A stretch of DNA of 64,000 bases from Alphaproteobacteria bacterium (GCA_030428615.1 JAUIDN010000002.1:124001-188000); one strand, 5' to 3'; numbered from the stretch's first letter, positions 53,164 to 62,569 are shown. Numbers and translations are program-made. Notes: generated by a model not told the origin, from the sequence alone.

Positions 53164-53168
53164 CAAAC

Positions 53169-53750
53169 TTACCCTTTCTGCTCTGTTTCCGTCCCGTCGT
53201 CAAAAGCTGCGCGGTCAACAACAATATATCCCGCTTGGATATTCACTTCCGGCACAACCTGATCAGAAAAGGGATACATGCGTTTTCCCTTTTCTGATTT
53301 CAAATCAACCTCAACGATATCTCCTGCACCAAAATTAAAAACACCGTCAACGGTTCCAAACACATTCTCATTTTGATCTCTTGCCTGAAGGCCGATCAAA
53401 TCTTCAAAATAGAAACCCTCTTCTTCTGCGATTTCCGGAAGACGGGAACGTTCAATATAAAGTTCCGCCCCTTTCAGACTTTCGGCTATATCACGATCAT
53501 CAACACCCTCAAGCTTGGCTGCAACACCGCCTTTGACGTTATGAAGAACGTTTATTTCAAACTTTTTACCGTCTGGAAAATCCGGCCCGAAAATAGTAAC
53601 CGGTCCGTATTTGGATATCGACCTGATGTCTTCCGTGAAAACCTTCAATCGCACCGCCCCTCTCACACCTGCAGCGCCAAACACAACGCCGATGCAAATC
53701 ATCTCGTTGTGTTTTTCACTACCTTTAATTTGAGAAGAAACAGCGTTCAT
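53169..53750 (-). CDS. rimM: Ribosome maturation factor RimM
   Basis: A 193-residue protein: the N-terminal RimM domain has [23 protein letters not shown] and the C-terminal PRC-barrel has [35 protein letters not shown]. It helps 30S head assembly together with S19. The start at 53750 gives a 16-residue N-terminal extension; an ATG at 53702 would give the usual family length. It is coupled with rpsP, four bases apart. Confidence 0.95.
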   Translation of the reverse strand: MNAVSSQIKGSEKHNEMICIGVVFGAAGVRGAVRLKVFTEDIRSISKYGPVTIFGPDFPDGKKFEINVLHNVKGGVAAKLEGVDDRDIAESLKGAELYIERSRLPEIAEEEGFYFEDLIGLQARDQNENVFGTVDGVFNFGAGDIVEVDLKSEKGKRMYPFSDQVVPEVNIQAGYIVVDRAAFDDGTETEQKG

Positions 53751-53754
53751 TTCC

Positions 53755-54285
53755 TTAGGCGCCTTCTTCTTTCTTTTCTTCTTCAGAAGGTTTTTCTTCC
53801 TCTGCAGCAGCGTCTTCAGCAGGCGCTTCCTCAGCGGCCGGAGCCGGAGTTTCTTCTACCGGAGCTTCTGCGGCTGGGGCCTCTTCTACAGCTTCTGCTT
53901 CAGTGGTTTTAGCGGCTTCCTCAGCTTCTGCGGCGGCTTCTTTTGCTGCAGCGGCTTTTTCTTTTTGCTCTTCGATGCGCTCCATCGCTTTAGCGCCAGG
54001 CTTACCTTTATTCGGGTTATTCGTTGGTTCGCGTTTCAACACACCCGCCGCATCAAGAAAACGTGCAACACGGTCTGTTGGCTTCGCGCCTTTGCCAAGC
54101 CAATATTCAATACGTTCCACATCAAGTTTGATGCGGTCTTCATGATCCTTCGGAAGAAGCGGATTATGTGTGCCCACTTTTTCAATATATTTACCATCGC
54201 GCGGGGAGCGGCTATCGGCCACAACAACACGGTAATAAGGACGTTTTTTTGCACCACCACGTGCAAGTCTAATTTTAACAGCCAT
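53755..54285 (-). CDS. rpsP: 30S ribosomal protein S16 with long acidic alanine-rich tail
   Basis: A 176-residue protein; the S16 core ends near residue 105 ([55 protein letters not shown]). The remaining 70 or so residues are a low-complexity tail of Ala, Glu and Pro with a few Lys, predicted to be disordered. Long S16 tails occur in several alphaproteobacteria, so it is not an assembly artefact, but its role is unknown. AAAGGA precedes the ATG. Confidence 0.96.
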   Translation of the reverse strand: MAVKIRLARGGAKKRPYYRVVVADSRSPRDGKYIEKVGTHNPLLPKDHEDRIKLDVERIEYWLGKGAKPTDRVARFLDAAGVLKREPTNNPNKGKPGAKAMERIEEQKEKAAAAKEAAAEAEEAAKTTEAEAVEEAPAAEAPVEETPAPAAEEAPAEDAAAEEEKPSEEEKKEEGA

Positions 54286-54340
54286 TTAATTTTTCCTTTA
54301 GCATATTTAAATCTGGTTATTTCGTTTCAGACGGGTCGCT

Positions 54341-55705
54341 TCATTCTTTGGGAAGCAGCCCTTCCATTCCTGGCGGCATTTGGCCGGGAAGCGGCATCCG
54401 CCCCCCGCGCTTGCCTAATTTCTTCATCATTGTTGCCATCTGTTTCTGCATTTTCATCAACTTGTTGACTTCCTGTACGGTAACACCCGCACCCGACGCT
54501 ATCCGTTTTTTACGGGAGGCATTCATAAGACGGGGATGTGCTCGTTCTTTAGGGGTCATGCTGTTAATGATAGCTTCCTGCCTGAGCAGCACACTGTCAT
54601 CAATATTGGCGGCGGCCATCTGCTTTTGCATTTTTCCAAGGCCCGGTAACATTCCCAAAATGCTTCCCATACCACCAATTTTTTTCATTTGCTGAAGCTG
54701 GGAACGAAGATCGTCAAAATCGAACATTCCCTTCTTCATTCTTTTCATCATTCGTTCGGCTTCTTCGGCCTCAATTGTTTCGGCTGCTTTTTCAACCAGC
54801 GAAACAACATCGCCCATGCCAAGAATTCGCGATGCCACGCGTTCAGGATGAAATTCTTCCAGATCATCAATTTTTTCACCGACACCGACAAGCTTAATGG
54901 GCTTTCCGGTTACTGCCCGCATACTAAGCGCGGCACCGCCGCGACCATCACCATCCATCCGGGTCAAAATCACGCCCGTCACACCCACCTGATCACCAAA
55001 CTGCTCGGCGACATTCACCGCATCCTGACCGGTAAGCGCATCAACAACCAACAATGTCTCATGCGGGTTTACTGCATTACGAACGGCGACAACTTCTGCC
55101 ATCAACGCCTGATCAACATGAAGACGCCCGGCTGTATCAAGAATAACAACATCAAACCCCTGCAATTTTGCGGCTGTCATCGCGCGGTTGGCGATATCTA
55201 CGGGCATTTGCCCTGGTATAATCGGTAAAGTGGCAACATCAATCTGCTTGCCAAGGATCTCTAGTTGCTCCATCGCCGCAGGGCGCTGAACATCCAAAGA
55301 CGCCATCAGAATTTTTTTTCGTTCTTTATCCTTTAAACGTTTGGCGATTTTGGCGGTCGTGGTGGTTTTACCGGACCCCTGAAGACCAACCATAAGGAAT
55401 GGCACGGGCGCGGGCGCATTCAAATCAATGGTTTTGGCATCGCCACCCAGCATTTCAACCATTTGGTCATTAACGATTTTTACAACCATTTGGCCTGGCG
55501 TGACTGACTTCACAACTTCCTGACCAACGGCGGCTTCTTTTACCTTGGCTATAAAGTTTTTAACAACCGGCAGGGCAACATCCGCTTCAAGAAGCGCCAA
55601 ACGCACTTCCCGCATCGCTTCGTCAACGTGAGTTTCACTTAGCGCGCCACGTTTTTTCAGCTTTTCAAATATACCGCCAAGTTTATCGCTTAAACTATCG
55701 AACAT
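54341..55705 (-). CDS. ffh: Signal recognition particle protein Ffh
   Basis: A 454-residue SRP54 protein with the N domain, the GTPase domain (GLQGSGKTTTTAKIAKRLK, DTAGRLHVDQALM, TRMDGDGRGGAALS, and a closing GVGEKIDDLEEF), and a methionine-rich M domain from about residue 300 that binds 4.5S RNA and signal peptides. With FtsY it delivers membrane proteins to the translocon. It heads the operon leading to rplS; its leader contains a strong hairpin terminator. Confidence 0.98.
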   Translation of the reverse strand: MFDSLSDKLGGIFEKLKKRGALSETHVDEAMREVRLALLEADVALPVVKNFIAKVKEAAVGQEVVKSVTPGQMVVKIVNDQMVEMLGGDAKTIDLNAPAPVPFLMVGLQGSGKTTTTAKIAKRLKDKERKKILMASLDVQRPAAMEQLEILGKQIDVATLPIIPGQMPVDIANRAMTAAKLQGFDVVILDTAGRLHVDQALMAEVVAVRNAVNPHETLLVVDALTGQDAVNVAEQFGDQVGVTGVILTRMDGDGRGGAALSMRAVTGKPIKLVGVGEKIDDLEEFHPERVASRILGMGDVVSLVEKAAETIEAEEAERMMKRMKKGMFDFDDLRSQLQQMKKIGGMGSILGMLPGLGKMQKQMAAANIDDSVLLRQEAIINSMTPKERAHPRLMNASRKKRIASGAGVTVQEVNKLMKMQKQMATMMKKLGKRGGRMPLPGQMPPGMEGLLPKE

Positions 55706-55755
55706 ATTATTCTCTTTTACCGTTGCCTCAATTTAACCAAATGAATTTTTCATAA

Positions 55756-55793
55756 CAAAAACACACCAGTGGGCGAACCTTCGCTGACTGGTG
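55756..55793 (-). terminator. Intrinsic terminator in the ffh leader (attenuator or small RNA end)
   Basis: CACCAGT (55764-55770) pairs with ACTGGTG (55787-55793), with a GCGA/TCGC inner stem and a short loop. On the minus strand five Ts follow. It lies 51 bases before the ffh start codon and downstream of a good promoter, so it would interrupt operon transcription unless it is prevented from forming. Confidence 0.65.
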
Positions 55794-55839
55794 GGTATCC
55801 TTGGACACATTAAATGTTACATCCATCGAGAATGAGCGG

Positions 55840-55868
55840 AAAATATGGACAAACGGACGAAGAGTCAA
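55840..55868 (-). promoter_or_regulatory. Sigma70 promoter for the ffh operon
   Basis: TTGACT (55863-55868 on the minus strand), exactly 17 bases, then TATTTT (55840-55845). The start site is expected near 55833, giving a leader of about 130 bases. Confidence 0.55.
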
Positions 55869-55948
55869 GTTCTTGTTTACGACTTCGCGAAAAAATGTAA
55901 TATGTTTCCAAATAATTCGAACCATAACCACTATTGGACCCAGGACTT

Positions 55949-56641
55949 ATGATCTTTAAGAAATTTAAACTATTGGCGGGCGTTGTTGTATTTTCAACAA
56001 CCCTTCTTAGCAGTTATCACTCTTTTGCCGGTGTGGATGGAAGCCCGTTTGAAGGAACATATGTAGGTATAGCAGCCACAAAGTCGACATTTGATTCCAC
56101 CGGGTCATACCTCAATCTTAATCTGGACAATATATCGAGTAATTTCAACGGCATTACTGACTCGCAATCGGGAGACAGCTATGGTGGCGGGATCTTAGCG
56201 GGCTATGGCTTAAATTATGGTGCTTTCTATATTGGCGCTGAAGCGGTCTTCCTTATTGAAAAAGGTTCAACAACCTACACGGATGGTGCAACGGATATCC
56301 GGTTTTATAAAAGCAACACATTAGATGTTAATCTTCGTGGCGGCATTACGGTGTCCGATAAAGCCCTTCTTTATGGTCTGTTCGGATATACCGGAGCAGC
56401 GATAAAATCAAAGGGCACTAATGATGTTACCGATGCACAGGGTCTCGATTACAGTAAACGTATTACGGGTTATCAGTATGGTGGTGGTGTTGAAATTTCA
56501 GTTATGGAAAATATAGCGGCAAGACTGGAATATACTCAGGCCAGATATGGCGATGCGGTTTACGCCGATGGCACGGACCAGTTCACAGTGAAACCTAAAA
56601 CTTCCCGGATAATGTTCAGTATAGTTCTGCACATGTATTAA
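55949..56641 (+). CDS. OmpA-like/opacity-type outer membrane barrel protein
   Basis: A 230-residue protein starting at ATG 55949 (MIFKKFKLLAG) with a signal peptide ending near SFA. The mature chain is an eight-stranded barrel of the OmpA beta-barrel or Omp25/opacity type: GTYVGIAATKS, YGGGILAGYGLNYGAFYIGAEAVF, LYGLFGYTGAAIKS, YGGGVEISVMENIAARLEYTQARYG, ending in RIMFSIVLHMY with a terminal aromatic residue. No periplasmic peptidoglycan domain is present. The role is structural or unknown. It is divergent from ffh. Confidence 0.85.
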   Translation: MIFKKFKLLAGVVVFSTTLLSSYHSFAGVDGSPFEGTYVGIAATKSTFDSTGSYLNLNLDNISSNFNGITDSQSGDSYGGGILAGYGLNYGAFYIGAEAVFLIEKGSTTYTDGATDIRFYKSNTLDVNLRGGITVSDKALLYGLFGYTGAAIKSKGTNDVTDAQGLDYSKRITGYQYGGGVEISVMENIAARLEYTQARYGDAVYADGTDQFTVKPKTSRIMFSIVLHMY

Positions 56642-56671
56642 GATAGTATGTCGTTAAGGGATAAAGGGTGA

Positions 56672-58117
56672 ATGCGTAAAATAGGGATAAAAAATACCAA
56701 TATGCTGATCGGAATGGTGCTGTTTACGATCATGCTTTTTCTTCCTTCCCCCGAAGGAATGGAGAAAAGTGCCTGGAATGTTGCGGCGGTTACAGTGCTT
56801 CTGGCCTATTGGTGGTCTTCTGAAGCCCTACCGGTTCCCATAACTTCGCTACTCCCCGTCGTCATGTTTCCGGCGCTGGGCGTTACGACAATTGGGGCTG
56901 CCACCGCGCCTTACGCCGCCCCAACCATTTTTTTGTTAATGGGTGGGTTCATCATGGCCACCGCACTTGCAAGATGGAATCTCCATCGCAGGATCGCATT
57001 GATGGTATTGGTACGTGTCGGAAACAATCCGACAGCGCTGATCGGCGGATTTATGGCGGTAACGGCCATGATATCCATGTGGATCAGTAATACGGCCAGC
57101 ACACTAATGATGCTGCCAATCGCACTTTCGCTTGCCAGTGAAATTGTAAAAGAACGTAGTGAAAAAACCACCGGCTTTATATTGTGTTTGGTGCTTGGTG
57201 TGGCTTATGGCGCCAATATTGGCGGGTTCGGAACCCCTATCGGCACGCCTCCTAACCTTTTGGTTATTGCATTCATGAAAGAAAATTATGGCATTGATGT
57301 AAGTTTTCTTTCATGGATGATGTTTGGTGTCCCCGCAACACTTATTATGTTACCGATCGCATGTTTTATTTTGACAAAATGGGCCTACCCGTTCGATTTA
57401 AAAGATAATTCGATTGCACAGGAACTTCTGCAGGACGAACTTAAAGAGATGGGCCCGATGAGTGTTCCGGAAAAACGTATGGCAAAGACCTTTGCATTAA
57501 TTGCCTTTTTCTGGGTTTTCAGGACACCCATTCAAAATAATCTCGGGATCATGCTTTGGCTGAGCGATGCGCTGATCGCCGTTGCCGGGGCCATGATAAT
57601 GTTTATGATCCCTTCCGGCGCCAGTGATAAAAAACACTCCACCTTACTAAACTGGAAAACAGCAGACAAAATTCCCTGGGGGGTGCTTCTGCTATTTGGC
57701 GGTGGCCTTAGCCTTGCCGCTGCAGTGAAATCATCAGGACTTGCTGTATGGATTGGAGGCGCTTTGGCCGCTATCGGCGCGTTCGATCTTATATTGATTA
57801 TCTTTATACTCACAACCCTTGTTGTATTCCTGACAGAGCTTACAAGTAATACAGCGACAACGGCGACGTTACTTCCGATCCTTGGAGCGCTCGCCGTTGC
57901 CACGGGCATTGATCCAATGGTGCTGTTTGTACCAGTCGCAATTTCGGCAAGCTGCGCATTCATGCTTCCTGTTGCGACGGCCCCCAATGCTGTTATTTAT
58001 TCAAGTGGCGAGGTCACGATTCCGCAAATGGCAAACGCCGGTTTTAAAATCAATCTGTTTGCAATTTTCGTTGTCACCGGCGCAAGCTATGTTCTCGTCC
58101 CTCTGATTTATGGATAA
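56672..58117 (+). CDS. SLC13/DASS-family sodium-coupled carboxylate transporter
   Basis: A 481-residue membrane protein of about eleven helices. WWSSEALPVPITSLLPVVMFPALGV and the two helical hairpin motifs with Ser-Asn-Thr, ISNTASTLMMLPIALS and LTSNTATTATLLPILGALAVATG, are the sodium and carboxylate sites of the DASS family (VcINDY relatives). It should import succinate, malate, fumarate or a similar acid, or sulfate in some relatives. AAAGGG precedes the ATG. It is 30 bases after the barrel gene and may be cotranscribed. Confidence 0.93.
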   Translation: MRKIGIKNTNMLIGMVLFTIMLFLPSPEGMEKSAWNVAAVTVLLAYWWSSEALPVPITSLLPVVMFPALGVTTIGAATAPYAAPTIFLLMGGFIMATALARWNLHRRIALMVLVRVGNNPTALIGGFMAVTAMISMWISNTASTLMMLPIALSLASEIVKERSEKTTGFILCLVLGVAYGANIGGFGTPIGTPPNLLVIAFMKENYGIDVSFLSWMMFGVPATLIMLPIACFILTKWAYPFDLKDNSIAQELLQDELKEMGPMSVPEKRMAKTFALIAFFWVFRTPIQNNLGIMLWLSDALIAVAGAMIMFMIPSGASDKKHSTLLNWKTADKIPWGVLLLFGGGLSLAAAVKSSGLAVWIGGALAAIGAFDLILIIFILTTLVVFLTELTSNTATTATLLPILGALAVATGIDPMVLFVPVAISASCAFMLPVATAPNAVIYSSGEVTIPQMANAGFKINLFAIFVVTGASYVLVPLIYG

Positions 58118-58156
58118 AGATTGGTTTTTTTTCAGAATCAGTCCATATAAAGCATT

Positions 58157-59449
58157 ATGAGCAATAAAAAAACACAGGTTGTCACCTTCGGATGCCGATT
58201 GAATACATACGAATCCGAAGTTATAAAAACCCACGCTGATAACGCCGGGTTGGACAATGCGATCATTTTCAACACCTGCGCCGTCACCGCAGAAGCGACA
58301 AGACAGGCCAAGCAGTCAATCCGTCGCGCCCGACGTAAAAACCCGGATGCCAATATAATTGTGACCGGTTGCGCCGCACAGATTGATCCGGGCCAATTTT
58401 CTTCAATGGATGAAGTTGACCGGATTTTGGGCAATGAAGAGAAACTGACCGAAAAAAGTTATCAGGATTTTGGCATTTCCCAGTCAGAACGGGTTGCTGT
58501 CAACGATATCATGTCAGTAAAAACAACAGCACCACATTTGATAGATGGATATGAAGAACGGTCACGCGCTTTTGTTCAGGTGCAAAACGGATGCGATCAC
58601 AGATGCACTTTCTGCATCATACCTTATGGTCGAGGCAACAGCCGCTCCGTCCCCGCCGGTGAGGTGGTCAGCCAAATTCAGAAACTTGTGGATAACGGCT
58701 ATCAGGAAATCATCATTACCGGTGTCGATATAACATCTTATGGCCCGGACCTGCCGGGAAATCCAACACTGGGATCACTATGTCAGAAAATATTGAAAAA
58801 TGTTCCCGATTTAAAAAGGTTACGGCTTAGTTCAATTGATTCCATCGAAACTGATGAAGCGCTTTTTGATGTCATTACCGGTGACCGGAGAATGATGCCG
58901 CACCTTCATCTTTCGCTGCAGGCGGGCGACAATATGATCCTGAAAAGGATGAAACGACGACATACAAGAGAAGATTCCATCGAATTTTGTGAGCGGGTTT
59001 TGAAGGCACGGCCAGATGTGGTTTTTGGCGCAGATATCATTGCGGGATTTCCAACGGAGACAGAAGATATGTTTGAAAACTCGTTGCGGCTTGTGGACGA
59101 CTGCAACCTGACCTACCTTCACGTGTTTCCTTATTCCGAAAGGGAAGGAACGCCAGCCGCAAAAATGCCCCAACTGGATAAAAGTATTCGCAAGGAGCGG
59201 GCTTCACGATTGCGGGAAGCTGGGAAGAAAAAGGCGGATCAGTTTTTTAATTCGCAAATCGGCCGGGAGGTTCAGATACTCATTGAAAAATCAATAAAAG
59301 ACGACTGGGCCGCAATCGGTCATACGGAACATTTTGCACCAGCGAAAATAATGGGCGGCGGCCCCATCGGGCATATTGCAAATGCCCGTGTGAAAAGCTA
59401 TCAAGATGGTATCCTGATCGCGGAAAGTATGCATGACAGAAACAGATAA
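58157..59449 (+). CDS. mtaB: tRNA t6A37 methylthiotransferase MtaB
   Basis: A 430-residue radical SAM methylthiotransferase. The N-terminal UPF0004 domain has the cluster cysteines (TFGCRLNTYE, FNTCAVT, VTGCAAQ), the radical SAM triad is CDHRCTFCIIPYGRG, and a TRAM-like C-terminal end is present. It turns t6A37 into ms2t6A37 in tRNAs reading ANN codons. Its last 17 bases overlap ftsY, an arrangement seen in many alphaproteobacteria. Confidence 0.96.
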   Translation: MSNKKTQVVTFGCRLNTYESEVIKTHADNAGLDNAIIFNTCAVTAEATRQAKQSIRRARRKNPDANIIVTGCAAQIDPGQFSSMDEVDRILGNEEKLTEKSYQDFGISQSERVAVNDIMSVKTTAPHLIDGYEERSRAFVQVQNGCDHRCTFCIIPYGRGNSRSVPAGEVVSQIQKLVDNGYQEIIITGVDITSYGPDLPGNPTLGSLCQKILKNVPDLKRLRLSSIDSIETDEALFDVITGDRRMMPHLHLSLQAGDNMILKRMKRRHTREDSIEFCERVLKARPDVVFGADIIAGFPTETEDMFENSLRLVDDCNLTYLHVFPYSEREGTPAAKMPQLDKSIRKERASRLREAGKKKADQFFNSQIGREVQILIEKSIKDDWAAIGHTEHFAPAKIMGGGPIGHIANARVKSYQDGILIAESMHDRNR

Positions 59450-60386
59450 AAAACTTGGCTGGTTTGGCCGGCTCAAACAAGGATTAAAGAAAAGCTCTTC
59501 GGCCCTGACTGAAGGCATTACAGGAATATTCACCAAGAAGCGTCTTGATGCGTCTACGCTTGAAGAGCTTGAAGACCTCCTGATTATGTCGGACCTTGGC
59601 GTTGCCGTCAGTGCACGCGTCTGTGACCGCCTTGCCAAAAGCCGCTTCGACAAACAAATCAGTGCGGAAGAAGTACAAATCGCCCTTGCGGAAGAAATCG
59701 GCGACATTATGAATGATGTGGCCCGTCCACTTGAAATTGACGGAAGCCACAAACCGCATGTGATACTCATGGTTGGTGTCAACGGTGCCGGAAAAACAAC
59801 CACCATCGGCAAGCTGGCCAAGCAATTTAAAAACCAGGGCAAAAGTGTCATGCTGGCTGCAGGAGACACTTTTCGTGCCGCCGCCATTGAACAGCTGCAA
59901 ATCTGGGGTGAGCGCAATGACGTGCCTGTTGCCAGCGGCAAGGAAGGATGCGATGCAGCCGGTCTTGCTTATGACGCCATTCAGGAAGCGCGTGACACCA
60001 ACACCGACATTCTGATGATTGATACGGCCGGAAGGCTGCAGAATAAAAGCCATCTTATGGATGAGCTTAAAAAAATCATCCGTGTGATTAAAAAATTTGA
60101 TGACAGTGCCCCGCATGATACGATCCTTATATTGGATGCAACAACAGGGCAAAATGCGGTGATGCAAACGGAAGTATTTCTTGAATTGGCCGGGATAACC
60201 GGGATTATCATGACAAAGCTGGACGGGACCGCGCGTGGCGGGGTGTTGGTTGCCTGCGCGGAAAAATTCAAACTGCCCATTCACGCTATCGGTGTGGGTG
60301 AGACCATTGATGACCTTCAGGCGTTCGACCCGAACGATTTTTCAAAAATGCTGGTCGGTGTGAAAATTGAGCAAAAACAGGGATAA
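59433..60386 (+). CDS. ftsY: SRP receptor FtsY
   Basis: A 317-residue NG-domain GTPase. LILMVGVNGAGKTTTIGKLA-type P loop (ILMVGVNGAGKTTTIGKLAK), GDTFRAAAIEQLQ, DTAGRLQNKSHLM, TKLDGTARGG and GVGETIDDLQAFDP are intact. The long acidic A domain of enteric FtsY is missing; instead the N-terminus is short (KKLGWFGRLKQGLKKSSSALTEG), an amphipathic lipid-binding helix as in many alphaproteobacteria. It docks the Ffh-ribosome complex at the membrane. Confidence 0.97.
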   Translation: MTETDKKLGWFGRLKQGLKKSSSALTEGITGIFTKKRLDASTLEELEDLLIMSDLGVAVSARVCDRLAKSRFDKQISAEEVQIALAEEIGDIMNDVARPLEIDGSHKPHVILMVGVNGAGKTTTIGKLAKQFKNQGKSVMLAAGDTFRAAAIEQLQIWGERNDVPVASGKEGCDAAGLAYDAIQEARDTNTDILMIDTAGRLQNKSHLMDELKKIIRVIKKFDDSAPHDTILILDATTGQNAVMQTEVFLELAGITGIIMTKLDGTARGGVLVACAEKFKLPIHAIGVGETIDDLQAFDPNDFSKMLVGVKIEQKQG

Positions 60387-60389
60387 AGA

Positions 60390-60965
60390 ATGAACCAAAT
60401 TATAAAATTGCTGATAGAACTCGGGCCGATTGTCGTTTTCTTTTACGCCAACAGCCATTATTCCGATGAAAATGGTATGGGTGGCATCATTCCGGCAACG
60501 AAAGTATTTATGGTTGCCATGATGATATCCATGGTGTGCTCCAAAATCATCCTGAAAAAAATCGCCTTAATGTTGTGGATTTCGGCCGGGCTGGTGGCAA
60601 TTTTTGGTGGTTTGACAATTTATTTTGACAATGAAATATTCATCAAATTAAAACCAACTATCCTCTATACATTATTTGCTGCGACACTATTAGGTGGCTA
60701 TCTTGCGGGTAAACCGCTGCTAAAAAATATTATGGAAGCAGGCTTTCCGCCGATTGAAGACATCGCCTGGATGAAAATGAGCCGCAATTGGGGCCTGTTT
60801 TTCGTGGGTTGCGCCGTTCTAAATGAAATATTGTGGCGTACATTGAATAATGCTGATTGGATCGCAACCAAAATATGGGTTTTTATGCCGCTTAGTTTTA
60901 TATTTGCGATGGCGCAAATGCCAATCGTTATGAAACATCAGATTGATGAAGATGATGTTGATTAA
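60390..60965 (+). CDS. yciB: YciB/IspZ-family septation protein A
   Basis: A 191-residue inner membrane protein with five or six helices. LLIELGPIVVFFYANS, PATKVFMVAMM, KPTILYTLFAATLLGGYLAGKPLLKN, and WGLFFVGCAVLNEILWRT are the family blocks. It is linked to envelope integrity and cell division. It starts three bases after ftsY with GGGATAAAG as ribosome site. Its end overlaps the end of the opposite gene by four bases. Confidence 0.95.
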   Translation: MNQIIKLLIELGPIVVFFYANSHYSDENGMGGIIPATKVFMVAMMISMVCSKIILKKIALMLWISAGLVAIFGGLTIYFDNEIFIKLKPTILYTLFAATLLGGYLAGKPLLKNIMEAGFPPIEDIAWMKMSRNWGLFFVGCAVLNEILWRTLNNADWIATKIWVFMPLSFIFAMAQMPIVMKHQIDEDDVD

Positions 60966-61330
60966 ACTTTGATATCAACCAATTGGCCGAGCTTTTCAAA
61001 AGTCGGCTGACGGCTTGCCTGTGACGTTGGGAAAATGCTTTCGCGGAAATTCAGGTTTACTTCCTTCGATTGCTCTTCTTCCACTTCTTCATTCTGCTGC
61101 AATTTACGCAGGTTCTTAATACGAAGGTCATCCTGAATCTTGCGCAGCGCATCACGGTTTTGCTGGATTAATTCGTCACGTTCTTTGGAACGAAGGGCAA
61201 CCCGTTCTTCACGTGACTGTTCACTTTTCTTTTCTTCCAGCTGCTCGCGCTGATTCTGCTGTTGCTGTTTTGACGCATCAACAAGCGAAGACAGTGAGAT
61301 AAGTGTTTGTGACTGTGAACCAATTTTCAT
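60962..61330 (-). CDS. Small charged coiled-coil protein, unknown function
   Basis: A 122-residue protein from ATG 61330 (MKIGSQSQTLISLSSLVDASK). The middle 70 residues are almost all Glu, Gln, Arg and Lys with heptad-like Leu and Ile (ERDELIQQNRDALRKIQDDLRIKNLRKLQQ), a long coiled coil. The C-terminus, FPTSQASRQPTFEKLGQLVDIKV, is more hydrophobic. No signal peptide or family is recognised. Its frame reads through in an unbroken way, and the overlap with yciB is only four bases, so it is not a shadow of a known gene. Confidence 0.7.
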   Translation of the reverse strand: MKIGSQSQTLISLSSLVDASKQQQQNQREQLEEKKSEQSREERVALRSKERDELIQQNRDALRKIQDDLRIKNLRKLQQNEEVEEEQSKEVNLNFRESIFPTSQASRQPTFEKLGQLVDIKV

Positions 61331-61432
61331 AACATTTACCAATAGTTAGAGCACACTACCTTTTAAAGGTACGTGTAATGTAGTCGTTCTGCCCCACGGA
61401 AAATGTCTCTATTCTGCGACGTGATTCGTATT

Positions 61433-62569
61433 TTACTGCATATTGGTTAATTTTTCTACCTCTTTTTGCAGTGCTTCTTTTTGATCGTCCGGTGCATTAT
61501 CCACAGCGCTTTGCATTGCGGCAATGGCATCTTCCTTCCTACCCAGTACCATATAGGACCGGGAAAGCCGCACCCATCCTTCAATATTTGAAGGGTTCTG
61601 CTGTTGCCGTTCGGCGAGCTGCGCGACCATCTGGCGGATGAGCTGCTGTTGTTCATCATCGCTCATATTCTGAATAGCTTCTGCCTGTTCTCTGCTGATA
61701 GAGGGTGCATTGGCTTGCGGCTGCGGTTCAGCACGACCCAATTCCACTTCCGCTCTATTCACCCAGGCATCTATCAAAGGGGCCATCGGGTGTCCTTCTT
61801 CAAGTTCTTCCCGCGCGCTCTTCCACGCAGTGACAGCCAACTCGATCTCACCTTCCTGGTAGTCAGCCAGGCCAAGGTAGAACTGCGGTCCGGAGTGACC
61901 TGGGTTCATTTTTATGGCTTTGTTCAAAATAACCTTCGCTGCGGGCGTCACACGCTGGCCTGACGCTGCAATGAGGCTTTCCGCATACATTAAGGTATAA
62001 TCAAAATTATCCGGCGCCAGAGTACGCGCCTTGTCAAGCGCTTCTGCTGATGCCTGAAAATTACCAAGGTTCATTTCCAGTCTTCCGAGCGCGGCCCATC
62101 CCTCAACTTCGTCCGGGGCGACGGCAAGGCGATCTTTCACCTTCGCGATCATTTCTTTGCTGCGTTCTATCGCTTCGGCCTGCTCTGCATTATCCGTAAC
62201 CTGTTGATCCGCATTTTTTGGAAAATCCGGCATTCCCGGTGTTCCCAATATCATGTAAAGGCCCACAGACAGCAAAATAACCAGAACAAGGGATGTTATA
62301 ACAAAGTTGTTTCGGCTTTCGACGTCAATTTGCATCTCCTGTTGACCCGCTGCCTTTAATAATCGACGCTCTATTTCAACCCGTGTTGGCTTGGCTTCCT
62401 CTGCGCTTATGAGTCCGCGTTCTATATCACTTTCAAGCTCATTAAGCTGCGATTTATAGACATCGACATCCGGCGACGATTGCTTTGGTTTAGCGGTCAT
62501 TCGAGTGTAAGGAACAAGAACAAAAAGCAATGCCACGAGGCTGAGAGCAAAAAGAATAGCAATATCCAT
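61433..62569 (-). CDS. ccmI: c-type cytochrome biogenesis protein CcmI
   Basis: A 378-residue protein: an N-terminal membrane helix (IAILFALSLVALLFVLVPYTRM), a cytoplasmic loop with a coiled coil (VYKSQLNELESDIERGLISAEEAK), a second membrane helix near residues 85-110, then TPR repeats in the periplasm (GWAALGRLEMNLGNFQASAEALDKA, GPQFYLGLADYQEGEIELAVTAW, GWVRLSRSYMVLGRKEDAIAAM). It holds apocytochrome c for heme attachment. Its start overlaps the ccmH stop by one base. It is the last gene of ccmF-G-H-I. Confidence 0.95.
   Translation of the reverse strand: MDIAILFALSLVALLFVLVPYTRMTAKPKQSSPDVDVYKSQLNELESDIERGLISAEEAKPTRVEIERRLLKAAGQQEMQIDVESRNNFVITSLVLVILLSVGLYMILGTPGMPDFPKNADQQVTDNAEQAEAIERSKEMIAKVKDRLAVAPDEVEGWAALGRLEMNLGNFQASAEALDKARTLAPDNFDYTLMYAESLIAASGQRVTPAAKVILNKAIKMNPGHSGPQFYLGLADYQEGEIELAVTAWKSAREELEEGHPMAPLIDAWVNRAEVELGRAEPQPQANAPSISREQAEAIQNMSDDEQQQLIRQMVAQLAERQQQNPSNIEGWVRLSRSYMVLGRKEDAIAAMQSAVDNAPDDQKEALQKEVEKLTNMQ

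Noticed and set aside
55756-55868. The ffh leader as a 4.5S SRP RNA gene
   Set aside because: The conserved GGAAGGAAGCAGC-type loop of SRP RNA is absent; the hairpin instead has the form of an intrinsic terminator.
59484-60284. A 266-codon open frame on the minus strand opposite ftsY
   Set aside because: ftsY carries all GTPase motifs in the sense direction; the antisense product is not recognisable.
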